DNA from: Pseudideonella sakaiensis
GTDB taxonomy: Bacteria > Pseudomonadota > Gammaproteobacteria > Burkholderiales > Burkholderiaceae_C
Assembly: GCF_001293525.1 (NCBI RefSeq)
Contig: NZ_BBYR01000058.1
Coordinates: forward strand, 1 to 50,379
Direction of reading: 5' to 3'
Length of the DNA stretch: 50,379 nucleotides
The notes beneath the pieces are model-generated. The model worked only from the letters and a program-made list of their open reading frames with translations, ran no database searches and was not told where the DNA came from. Every line of letters begins with the position of its first letter. Position 1 is the first letter of the stretch. Below are positions 44,285 to 50,379 of this stretch, piece after piece. The translations under genes were made by a program, and so were the position numbers.

Positions 44285-44626
44285 GCCCGCGGGCGGGGCG
44301 AGATCGACTTCAGCCCCGGCAGAAGCACGATCGAGCGCGACTTCGAGCATCGCCTCGCGGCGCTCTACGCCAACGCGGAGACCCCCCGCCTCTCCGGCGT
44401 GCAGATCAAGGCCCCGATGTGTCTGGAGGCGGACGGCAGGCTCTCGCCCAGCGTCGGAACATCCTTCACCCCCATCCTCAAGCCTGCCGGGAGTAGCGGC
44501 TTCGAGGCACTGCCGGTCATCGAGTGGATCGGGCTTTCACTCGCGCGCGCGATCGGCCTCCCCGCTCCGGAGGGCCAGGGTCGCGGCGTTCGACCAGAGG
44601 AGGTGCCCTGCGTCGTCACACCCTAA
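44285..44626 (+). pseudogene. HipA-family toxin remnant (internal fragment)
   Basis: About 110 codons in this gap read as the middle of a HipA-family kinase: EIDFSPGRSTIERDFE, LAALYANAETPRLSGVQIKA, then LSPSVGTSFTPILKPAGSSG and FEALPVIEWIGLSLARAIGL. These match the conserved RLSGVQ and ILKPAG blocks of the kinase fold. The N-terminal HipA domain, the start codon, the catalytic half and any HipB antitoxin are all missing, so it cannot be an active toxin. The recognisable part begins about 44300; the last 20 codons before the stop at 44624-44626 look unrelated. The rest of the 515-bp gap between the PaiB-like gene and prfC holds no gene. Confidence 0.78.
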
Positions 44627-44707
44627 AATTCAGGCGCTGCGCCCGCATGGTCGGCGCACGAGGAAGTGGCCGATGTGCACAAACGCTGTGGGCACCTTGC
44701 AGATTGC

Positions 44708-44726
44708 GTACATAGCTGTGTACATA
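44708..44726. promoter_or_regulatory. inverted/direct repeat upstream of prfC
   Basis: GTACA-TAGCTG-TGTAC (44708-44723) is a perfect inverted repeat, and GTACATA also occurs twice as a direct repeat with a 12-bp pitch (44708-44714, 44720-44726). It ends 16 bp before the prfC start in one of the few AT-rich stretches, so it may be an operator overlapping a promoter. The binding protein is unknown. Confidence 0.4.
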
Positions 44727-44742
44727 ACGGGGTTCTTGGGTG

Positions 44743-46383
44743 ATGTCGAACGAGCAGATCGTCAATGAAGTCAAGCGCAGACGCACCTTCGCCATCATTT
44801 CCCACCCCGACGCCGGCAAGACCACGCTGACCGAGAAGCTCCTGCTGTTTTCCGGCGCGATCCAGATCGCCGGCTCGGTGAAGGCGCGCAAGGCGAGCCG
44901 CCACGCCACCTCCGACTGGATGGAGATCGAGAAGCAGCGCGGCATCTCGGTGGCCTCGTCGGTGATGCAGATGGAGTACCGCGACTGCGTCATCAACCTG
45001 CTCGACACCCCGGGCCACCAGGACTTCTCCGAAGACACCTACCGGGTGCTGACCGCGGTCGATGCCGCGCTGATGGTGATCGACGCGGCCAATGGCGTGG
45101 AGCCGCAGACGCGGCGGCTGCTGCAGGTCTGCCGCGCCCGCAACACGCCCATCCTCACCTTCGTCAACAAGCTCGACCGCGAGGTGCAGGAGCCGCTGAC
45201 GCTGATGGACGAGATCGAGCGCGAGCTCGGCATGACGGTGGTGCCCTTCACCTGGCCGGTGGGCATGGGCAAGGTCTTCGGCGGCGTGCTCGACCTGCGG
45301 CGCGACCAGATGCGCGTCTTCGCGCCGGGCGAGGACCGCGTGGCCGGCACCGAGGAGATCGTCGAGGGCCTGGCCAACCCGGCGCTGGCCGGGCGCTTCG
45401 GCAGCGCCTTCGAGCAGGCCAGCGGCGAGATCGAGCTGGTGCGCGAGGCCGCGCCGGCCTTCGACCACGGCGAGTTCCTGGCCGGCCGGCAGACGCCGAT
45501 GTTCTTCGGCTCGGCGGTGAACAACTTCGGCGTGCAGGAGGTGCTGGACGCGCTGGTGGAGCTGGCTCCGCCGCCCGCCGCGCGCGCCGCGCTGCAGCGC
45601 ACGGTGGGCCCCGACGAGGCGAAGTTCAGCGGCGTGGTGTTCAAGATCCAGGCCAACATGGACCCGGCGCACCGCGACCGCATCGCCTTCCTGCGCGTGG
45701 CCAGCGGCCGCTTCTCGCGCGGCATGACGCTGAAGGTGGTGCGCTCGGGCAAGACGCTGCGGCCGAACACCGTGGTCACCTTCATGAGCCAGCGCCGCGA
45801 GCTGCTCGACGAGGCCTACGCCGGCGACATCATCGGCATCCCGAACCACGGCGTGCTGCAGCTCGGCGACACGCTGACCGAGGGCGAGGCGCTGCAGTAC
45901 ACCGGCCTGCCCTTCTTCGCACCGGAGATGTTCCGCAGCGTCGAGGTGGCCGACCCGCTGAAGACCAAGCAGCTGCGCGCCGGCCTGACCCAGCTCGGCG
46001 AGGAGGGTGCGATCCAGGTCTTCCGGCCGGTGGCGGGCTCGGTGCTGCTGCTGGGCGCGGTCGGCCAGCTGCAGTTCGAGGTGGTCGCGCACCGCCTCGA
46101 GCACGAGTACGGCGTCAAGGCCCGCATCCAGCCGGCGCGCTACAACGTCGCGCGCTGGGTGACCGCGGAGACCGGCGACGGCCCCGCCGCCGACGAGCGC
46201 GAGCTCAAGCGCTTCATCGACGGCAACGACCACCGCGTCGCGCTGGACGCGGTGGACGCGGCCTGCGTGCTGCTGGAGTACGCCGGCGAGCTGCGCGCGA
46301 TGCAGGAGAACTGGCCGAAGATCCGCTTCCACGCGCTGCGCGAGCACGCGGGGCTGGTGTTCCAGAAGCAGCTGGACGGCTGA
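44743..46383 (+). CDS. prfC: peptide chain release factor 3
   Basis: A 546-residue RF3 GTPase, which removes RF1 and RF2 from the ribosome after termination. The G motifs are SHPDAGKTT near residue 20, the RGISVASSV switch I region, DTPGHQDF and FVNKLDRE. The later domains fit RF3 (FSGVVFKIQANMDPAHRDR, QLQFEVVAHRLEHEYGV). Length is close to E. coli RF3 (529). ATG 44743 is preferred; GTG 44740 immediately before it would add a single residue. The upstream gap carries a palindrome that may control it. Confidence 0.97.
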   Translation: MSNEQIVNEVKRRRTFAIISHPDAGKTTLTEKLLLFSGAIQIAGSVKARKASRHATSDWMEIEKQRGISVASSVMQMEYRDCVINLLDTPGHQDFSEDTYRVLTAVDAALMVIDAANGVEPQTRRLLQVCRARNTPILTFVNKLDREVQEPLTLMDEIERELGMTVVPFTWPVGMGKVFGGVLDLRRDQMRVFAPGEDRVAGTEEIVEGLANPALAGRFGSAFEQASGEIELVREAAPAFDHGEFLAGRQTPMFFGSAVNNFGVQEVLDALVELAPPPAARAALQRTVGPDEAKFSGVVFKIQANMDPAHRDRIAFLRVASGRFSRGMTLKVVRSGKTLRPNTVVTFMSQRRELLDEAYAGDIIGIPNHGVLQLGDTLTEGEALQYTGLPFFAPEMFRSVEVADPLKTKQLRAGLTQLGEEGAIQVFRPVAGSVLLLGAVGQLQFEVVAHRLEHEYGVKARIQPARYNVARWVTAETGDGPAADERELKRFIDGNDHRVALDAVDAACVLLEYAGELRAMQENWPKIRFHALREHAGLVFQKQLDG

Positions 46384-46408
46384 CGCCGCCGCAGCCCCCT
46401 GCCCCGAC

Positions 46409-46897
46409 ATGCCCCGGATCGCCGCCGTCCCCGCGCCGCCGCTGCCCCCGCCGCCGGCAGCGGCACCCGCGACGGGCCGCCGCCCGCCCGCCGACCCGCA
46501 GAAGTACCGCGTCGAGGTGCGCCCGAGCGCGATCGACGGCCAGGGCGCCTTCGCCGGCGAGGCGATTCCGGCGCGCCGCAAGATCGGCGAGATCCGCGGC
46601 GAGTCGATCAGCGTGCGCACCGCGCGGCAGCGCGCGAAGGGCCTGCAGCGCATCATGATCGTCGAGGTGAGCGACCGGCGCGCGATCGACGCCTCGGCCT
46701 CCACCGACCCGCTGCGCTACACCAACCACTCCTGCCGGCCGAACGCGGTGCTGCGCATCCGGCAGGGCCGGGTCGAGATCTACGCGATGCGCGACGTCGC
46801 TCCGGGCGAGGAGCTCACGGTCGACTACGGTGAATCGCACCACGAAGGGCGGCTCACCTGCCGCTGCGGGGCGATGGGCTGCGTCGGACGCCTGTAG
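46409..46897 (+). CDS. SET-domain protein (lysine methyltransferase fold)
   Basis: A 162-residue protein that is essentially one SET domain plus a Pro/Ala-rich leader of about 28 residues. The motifs are clear: SAIDGQGAFAGEAIPA, the cofactor- and substrate-binding RYTNHSCRPNA, and GEELTVDYG. A post-SET cysteine cluster, CRCGAMGCVG, follows, to which zinc would bind together with the SET cysteine. SET proteins methylate lysine side chains; bacterial substrates are mostly unknown. It lies 25 bp after prfC on the same strand, so the two may be co-transcribed, which raises a ribosome- or translation-factor target as a guess. Confidence 0.88.
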   Translation: MPRIAAVPAPPLPPPPAAAPATGRRPPADPQKYRVEVRPSAIDGQGAFAGEAIPARRKIGEIRGESISVRTARQRAKGLQRIMIVEVSDRRAIDASASTDPLRYTNHSCRPNAVLRIRQGRVEIYAMRDVAPGEELTVDYGESHHEGRLTCRCGAMGCVGRL

Positions 46898-47066
46898 GCC
46901 GGCCTTCGTTCCCGCGGGCGGACCTGGGCAGGCGCAGGCTTCAACACCCCGGCCGGCGTGCATTCGCTCACGCCACGGCGGCTCCCGCGAGCGGTCCGCG
47001 CTGACGGCCGTCAACCCGCAGGCCGCGGCCGCCGTTGTGCAGGCCCTTGCCGGCCCGCGGCGACGC

Positions 47067-47093
47067 TCAAGACGCCGCCCGACGGGCCGACAT
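47067..47093 (+). promoter_or_regulatory. sigma-28 (FliA)-like promoter
   Basis: TCAAGACG (47067-47074), an 11-bp spacer and GCCGACAT (47086-47093) match the flagellar sigma-28 pattern TAAAGTTT-N11-GCCGATAA with correct spacing. The CTCAAG start and GCCGA core resemble the betaproteobacterial variant. It lies 43 bp before the start of the small gene at 47137, in a 239-bp gap that otherwise shows nothing clear. Confidence 0.45.
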
Positions 47094-47136
47094 CCCGAAC
47101 ACCGGCCGCCCGGGAAGGCGGCATGAAGGAACGTCG

Positions 47137-47409
47137 ATGTCGACCGATGCCCCGATGCTGGATGCCGCGCAGCTGCGCGCCCAGCTGAACGACCCGCAGC
47201 CGATGCAGCGCGCGCGGGCCCTGCACCTGCTGGAACAGGCGATCGCCGCCTGTCCGGAAGCCCGCCTGGCGGGCGAGGCCGAGCGCTTCACGGCGCGCGG
47301 CATCCCGTTCTACCGGCCCGACGACCGGCACTTCGCGGCCTGGGTGGACCGCGCCGTCGCGCTCTGGGAGCGCCTGCAGGCGCCGGCCGCGCACCGCTGC
47401 GCGGCCTGA
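47137..47409 (+). CDS. small hypothetical protein, possibly motility-regulated
   Basis: A 90-residue soluble, helical protein with no recognisable domain, signal peptide or membrane segment (QLRAQLNDPQPMQRARALHLL, then a compact RGIPFYRPDDRHFAAWVDRAV half). ATG 47137 is the natural start; GTG 47035 would add an arginine-rich leader that overlaps the sigma-28-like promoter. Expression from that promoter would link it to the flagellar regulon, although no flagellar gene is in this window. GC-rich codon usage is normal for the genome, which supports a real gene. Function is unknown. Confidence 0.6.
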   Translation: MSTDAPMLDAAQLRAQLNDPQPMQRARALHLLEQAIAACPEARLAGEAERFTARGIPFYRPDDRHFAAWVDRAVALWERLQAPAAHRCAA

Positions 47410-47464
47410 GCGGACCCCAGGGCCGGGCGATGCCCGGCCGGCCCCACGCGGGGGCCCGGCGCGT

Positions 47465-47650
47465 TCAGGCGTTCCAGCCGAAGGGGCCGAGCACGACCGG
47501 CTGCGGCCGGGGCCGCTCGAGCTCGCGCATGCGGCGCTCCAGGTCGAACAGGTCGGCCGATTCGGCCAGGTAGCGCTCGTGGCTCTCGGAGGTGGCGCCG
47601 AGCGGACGGCGGTCGAAGAAGGACCGGAAGAAGGCAAGCAGGACGGACAT
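47465..47650 (-). CDS. DUF3563-like small protein
   Basis: A 61-residue protein that starts MSVLLAFFRSFF and has the acidic and basic helix HERYLAESADLFDLERRMREL. This layout fits DUF3563, a family of short proteins common in Burkholderiales with unknown function. ATG 47650 starts at the conserved part; a longer GTG form would add an unrelated leader. The upstream gap of 184 bp carries a perfect palindrome and an FNR-like site, so oxygen- or stress-dependent control is plausible. Confidence 0.7.
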   Translation of the reverse strand: MSVLLAFFRSFFDRRPLGATSESHERYLAESADLFDLERRMRELERPRPQPVVLGPFGWNA

Positions 47651-47704
47651 GGTGGTTGAACCTCGGGATGCGCGGTGGCCGGTCGTGCCGGTCAACGCAA
47701 GGCC

Positions 47705-47720
47705 CTAGGGTAAACCCTAG
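47705..47720. promoter_or_regulatory. perfect palindrome CTAGGG-TAAA-CCCTAG
   Basis: Two 6-bp arms around a 4-base centre, 55 bp upstream of the DUF3563 start, in an unusually AT-rich stretch. CTAG is rare in this DNA, which makes the double occurrence notable. The likely role is as an operator; the regulator is unknown. Confidence 0.5.
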
Positions 47721-47734
47721 ATCGTTTTCCCGCA

Positions 47735-47748
47735 CTGACTTGCGTCAA
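47735..47748 (-). promoter_or_regulatory. FNR/ANR-like site
   Basis: On the minus strand TTGAC-GCAA-GTCAG fits the FNR-type consensus TTGAT-N4-ATCAA with a variant half-site and one end mismatch. It lies 15 bp upstream of the CTAGGG palindrome and about 85 bp before the DUF3563 start, a distance at which FNR-type activators can act. Confidence 0.35.
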
Positions 47749-47834
47749 GTCCCGCACCGCGCCGGGGCCAATGCCGCGCCGGCATGGCCGGATGCGGGCC
47801 GTGACGCACCCGGACGGTGCATCGCGGCGCGAAC

Positions 47835-48440
47835 TCACGCGGCAAGGGCCAGCGCCTCGATCTGCGCGCGGGCGTCGGCAAAGGCCGCGGCCTCGGCTTC
47901 CGCGCCGAGCGCCAGGCCTTCGGCATAGACGAAGTGCACGTCACCCATGCCCAGGAAACCGAGCACCGAGCGCAGCCAGGGCACCTGAGAGTCCGCCGCG
48001 GTCTGGCGGTAGTGGCCGCCGCGCGTCAGCGCGACGTAGACGGTCTTGCCGGTCAGCAGGCCCTGCGGGCCCTCGGCGGTGTAGCGAAAGGTCACGCCGG
48101 CGCGGGCGATCGCATCGATCCAGTTCTTCAGCTGGGCGGGCGACGCGAAGTTGTACATCGGCACGCCCAGCACCAGCACGTCGGCGGCCTGCACCTCGGC
48201 GATCAGCGCATCGTCGGCGGCCACGCGCGCCGCCTGCTCGGGCGTGCGGCGATCGGCCGGCGTGAACAGCGCCTGCAGCGCCGCCTCGCCGAGCTCGGGC
48301 AGCGGGTCGCGGCCGAGGTCGCGCACGGTCAGCGTGGCGGCCGGGTCCGCGGCGCGCAGGCGCGCCACGATGTCGTTGGCCAGGCGCGTCGAGTGGGAGG
48401 CCGGGCCGCGGGCGCTGGAGAGGATCTGGAGGATGTTCAT
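47835..48440 (-). CDS. azoR: FMN-dependent NADH-azoreductase
   Basis: A 201-residue flavodoxin-like quinone/azo reductase. It starts [12 protein letters not shown], with [13 protein letters not shown] after it, and has the FMN-binding [17 protein letters not shown] and LTRGGHY segments of AzoR. It reduces azo dyes and, physiologically, quinones by two electrons with NADH. Length equals E. coli AzoR (201). ATG 48440 is clear. It diverges from a LysR regulator gene 108 bp away, a classic regulator-target arrangement, so induction by electrophiles through that regulator is likely. Confidence 0.94.
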   Translation of the reverse strand: MNILQILSSARGPASHSTRLANDIVARLRAADPAATLTVRDLGRDPLPELGEAALQALFTPADRRTPEQAARVAADDALIAEVQAADVLVLGVPMYNFASPAQLKNWIDAIARAGVTFRYTAEGPQGLLTGKTVYVALTRGGHYRQTAADSQVPWLRSVLGFLGMGDVHFVYAEGLALGAEAEAAAFADARAQIEALALAA

Positions 48441-48522
48441 GGACGACTCCGTCGGGGTGACACGATGGAGCCACTCTATTGATCAGCCACGGAGCGATAA
48501 ATCCCCTCCGATGGGCAGCTTC

Positions 48523-48538
48523 GTTCCGTCGATGGAAC
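48523..48538. promoter_or_regulatory. LysR-type operator between azoR and its regulator
   Basis: GTTCC-GTCGAT-GGAAC is a perfect inverted repeat just before the LysR start in the 108-bp divergent gap. Its size and place suit the recognition site of a LysR-type regulator that also represses itself. The azoR promoter on the other side is not sharply defined. Confidence 0.5.
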
Positions 48539-48548
48539 AATCCTGCCG

Positions 48549-49556
48549 ATGAACGCCCTGCCTGCCGCCGTCGACCCGAACGATCTCCTGCTCTACGCCC
48601 GCGTGGTCGAGGACGGCAGCTTCAGCCGCGCCGGCGAGCGCCTGGGCCTGCCGAAGTCCACCGTGTCGCGCCGCGTCGCCGCGCTCGAGAGCGCCCTCGG
48701 CGAGCGGCTGCTGCTGCGCACCACGCGCCGCTTGACCGTGACGGACTTCGGCCACGGCGTGCTGGCCCATGCCCAGCAGGTGGCCGAGGAGGTGGCGGCG
48801 ACGCAGGCGCTGGCGCAGCACCGCCAGGCCGCGCCGAGCGGGCGGCTGCGCCTGTCGATGCCGGGCGACCTGGCGCAGGGCGTGTTCGCGCGGCTGCTGG
48901 CCGACTTCGCACAGCGCCACCCGGCAGTGGTGCTCGACCTGGACCTGTCGCCGCGGCGCGTCGACCTGATCGGCGAGAACATCGACCTGGCGATCCGCGC
49001 CGGCGAGCTGCCCGACGACGCGAGCCTGGCCGCGCGCCGCCTCGGCGTGTCGGATTTCGGCCTGTTCGCGTCGCCGGGCTACCTGGCGCGCCGCGGCACG
49101 CCGCGGCACCCCGACGAGCTGCCGGCGCACGATGCACTGATGCTGCGGCAGCGCAGCGGCGAGCCGCTGCCCTGGCCGCTGCAGCGCGGAGACGAACGCT
49201 GGGACGGCCAGCCGGTGGCGCGCGCGATGGCGAACTCGCCCACGCTGCTCACCGAGCTCGCGCGGGCCGGCAGCGGCATCGCGATGGTGCCGCTGCAGTC
49301 GGCCGAGGCCGCGGTCGCCGACGGCAGCCTGCGCGCGGTGCTGCCCGACTGGCGGCTGCCCGGCAGCCCGCTGTGGGCCGTCTTCCCCGGCCGGCGGCTG
49401 ATGCCGGCGCGCACCCGTGCCTTCCTCGATGCGCTGCAGCACTACCTCGAGCCGGCGCGCTGCGCGGCCGAGGGGGCGCGGCTGCAGGCCGCCACGCTCG
49501 GGCCGGCGGAGGGCGCTGCCGGAGCGCACGCCGCCGTCACCGGCGCGCCCGCCTAG
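48549..49556 (+). CDS. LysR-family transcriptional regulator
   Basis: A 335-residue regulator. The N-terminal HTH (GSFSRAGERLGLPKSTVSRRVAALE, in part) is followed by an effector-binding domain (RLRLSMPGDLAQGVFARLLADF, DLAIRAGELPDDASLAARRL). The C-terminal 30 residues are an Ala/Gly tail. It belongs to the branch of LysR proteins that usually control a divergent oxidoreductase gene; here the target is almost certainly azoR. The effector is unknown, possibly quinones. ATG 48549 lies 10 bp after the inverted repeat. Confidence 0.92.
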   Translation: MNALPAAVDPNDLLLYARVVEDGSFSRAGERLGLPKSTVSRRVAALESALGERLLLRTTRRLTVTDFGHGVLAHAQQVAEEVAATQALAQHRQAAPSGRLRLSMPGDLAQGVFARLLADFAQRHPAVVLDLDLSPRRVDLIGENIDLAIRAGELPDDASLAARRLGVSDFGLFASPGYLARRGTPRHPDELPAHDALMLRQRSGEPLPWPLQRGDERWDGQPVARAMANSPTLLTELARAGSGIAMVPLQSAEAAVADGSLRAVLPDWRLPGSPLWAVFPGRRLMPARTRAFLDALQHYLEPARCAAEGARLQAATLGPAEGAAGAHAAVTGAPA

Positions 49557-49579
49557 CTGCCGGCGGCGCTCGAGCCGGA

Positions 49580-50251
49580 TCAGGTGAGCGTGATCGCCCC
49601 GCGCCGCTCGGGCGTCTCCAGGTGCGGCACGGCATTGAAGCTGACCAGCCGGTGGCCCTTCGGCGAGACGCTGAACTCGGTGACGGCGCTGTTGCGCAGG
49701 CGCAGGTTCAGCTCCACGACCATCGGCGGCGCGAGCCCGAGCACCTCGCCCATGGCGATCGAGATCGGCCCGCCGCTGGCCACCAGCAGCACGTCGCCGC
49801 GCGCCTCGCGGCAGACGTGGGCCAGCGCGCCGGCCACGCCGGCGCGGAAGTCGACGTAGCTCGGCATGCCCGCCGGTGCCAGCTCGCCGGCCATCCAGCC
49901 GGCGAGCCCGTCGCGCAGCAGGCGGAAGTGCTGGCGCACCGCCTCGGCGCTGTCGGGCCGCGGCAGCGGCGCCGGGTGCAGGCTGCGGATCACCGCCTCG
50001 CTGTCGTATTCGTTCAGCCCGGGCCAGGACAGCGTCGGCAGCTGCGGCTCGCCCAGGCCCGCCAGCACGCCGGCGAGGGACTGGGTCTGGCGCTTCAGCG
50101 TGCCCACCAGCGCCGACTCGAAGCGCAGGCCGCGCGCGCGGAAGTACTCGCCCAGCCAGCCGCACTGGCGGTGCCCCAGCGGGCTCAGGCAGTCGTAGTC
50201 GTCGGCCCCGAAGGAGGCCTGGCCGTGGCGGACGAGGAACAGGGTGGGCAT
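49580..50251 (-). CDS. histidine phosphatase family protein with a substituted second histidine
   Basis: A 223-residue protein of the phosphoglycerate mutase/acid phosphatase branch. The nucleophile motif VRHGQAS (His9) is intact and the Glu-containing loop (WPGLNEYDSEA) is present. At the second catalytic histidine, usually in xHG, the sequence is VASGGPIS, so serine replaces histidine. Several branches of the family have this SGG form, with unclear activity. Substrate unknown; glycolytic mutase function is unlikely. ATG 50251 is clear. It converges with the LysR gene 23 bp away. Confidence 0.88.
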   Translation of the reverse strand: MPTLFLVRHGQASFGADDYDCLSPLGHRQCGWLGEYFRARGLRFESALVGTLKRQTQSLAGVLAGLGEPQLPTLSWPGLNEYDSEAVIRSLHPAPLPRPDSAEAVRQHFRLLRDGLAGWMAGELAPAGMPSYVDFRAGVAGALAHVCREARGDVLLVASGGPISIAMGEVLGLAPPMVVELNLRLRNSAVTEFSVSPKGHRLVSFNAVPHLETPERRGAITLT

Positions 50252-50318
50252 GCGCGGATTCTCCCGGCGCGCCACGCCGGCCCCTGTCTCCTCAGCGACC
50301 CGTGCCGCCGCCGGCGCC

Positions 50319-50379
50319 TCAGAAGCTGTGAATGAACCCGGCGCGGCCGAGCGGGTCCCGCAAACGGGTGCAATCAAGG
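50319..50379 (-). CDS. C-terminal end of an unidentified protein (partial)
   Basis: The last 61 bases on the minus strand keep an open frame ending in TGA, read as LDCTRLRDPLGRAGFIHSF. The gene would extend beyond the window and lies 67 bp upstream of the histidine phosphatase on the same strand. The segment is too short to name; third codon positions are mostly G or C near the end, which is mildly supportive. Confidence 0.35.
   Translation of the reverse strand, partial: LDCTRLRDPLGRAGFIHSF

Noticed and set aside
47035-47136. A GTG start adding 34 residues to the 90-residue gene
   Set aside because: The extra part overlaps the sigma-28-like promoter and reads as Arg/Pro-rich noise.

Overview
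The window is very GC-rich, densely coding chromosomal DNA from a betaproteobacterium. It is most likely a Burkholderiales member of the Rubrivivax/Leptothrix/Ideonella kind. The evidence is gene content and order: glnE next to yhdP and a Nit-type hydrolase, def-fmt-htpX beside a LysM gene and dprA, a pgk/pyk/fba/pur cluster, oxyR-dps, and family-4 UDG with rimI and tsaB. The genus cannot be fixed from sequence alone. No rRNA, tRNA, CRISPR array, phage or intact insertion sequence was seen.

Layout. 1-5.6 kb: the end of cca, a DUF2905 membrane protein and a MidA-like methyltransferase, then a plus-strand run with a pteridine-reductase-like SDR, a FolB-like aldolase, ttcA and a DUF4136 lipoprotein. 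5.6-6.7 kb: a two-gene toxin-antitoxin module (MbcA/ParS/Xre-type antitoxin plus RES-domain toxin). 6.7-9 kb: a DUF6279 lipoprotein diverging from glmU. 9-15.4 kb: a long minus-strand run purE-purK-tsaC/sua5-SGNH hydrolase-tsaB-rimI-udg, so two t6A-modification genes sit together. 15.4-24.2 kb: cnoX, an 81-bp palindromic repeat, a TPR protein, then purC, fba, ilvA, pyk and pgk. 24.3-28.5 kb: azlCD, a small lipoprotein, htpX, fmt and def. 28.6-31.9 kb: a LysM cell-wall protein, dprA and a rhombosortase-like protease. 31.9-41.2 kb: glnE, the very large yhdP, a Nit-type amidase and a Yip1 protein. 41.3-44.2 kb: an oxidative-stress block (oxyR, dps, a DJ-1/PfpI-like protein, a PaiB-like flavoprotein). 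44.2-50.4 kb: a hipA remnant, prfC, a SET-domain protein, a small gene behind a sigma-28-like promoter, a DUF3563 protein, azoR with a divergent LysR regulator, a histidine phosphatase and the tail of one more gene.

Most of this is housekeeping. Many neighbours are coupled by ATGA or GTGA stop/start overlaps: midA/DUF2905, folB/ttcA, antitoxin/toxin, rimI/udg, tsaB/rimI, purE/purK, pyk/ilvA and yhdP/nit. These overlaps fixed several starts. The accessory or unusual parts are the RES module, the hipA remnant, the palindromic repeats around 10.6, 16.5 and 21.5 kb, the rhombosortase, the SET protein and several enzymes with altered catalytic motifs. No clearly new multi-gene system was found. 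The observations most worth checking are the RES toxin with a substituted N-terminal arginine, the repeat that supplies a neighbour's stop codon, a probable CTG start for fmt, the sigma-28-like promoter before an orphan gene, and the altered-motif enzymes.
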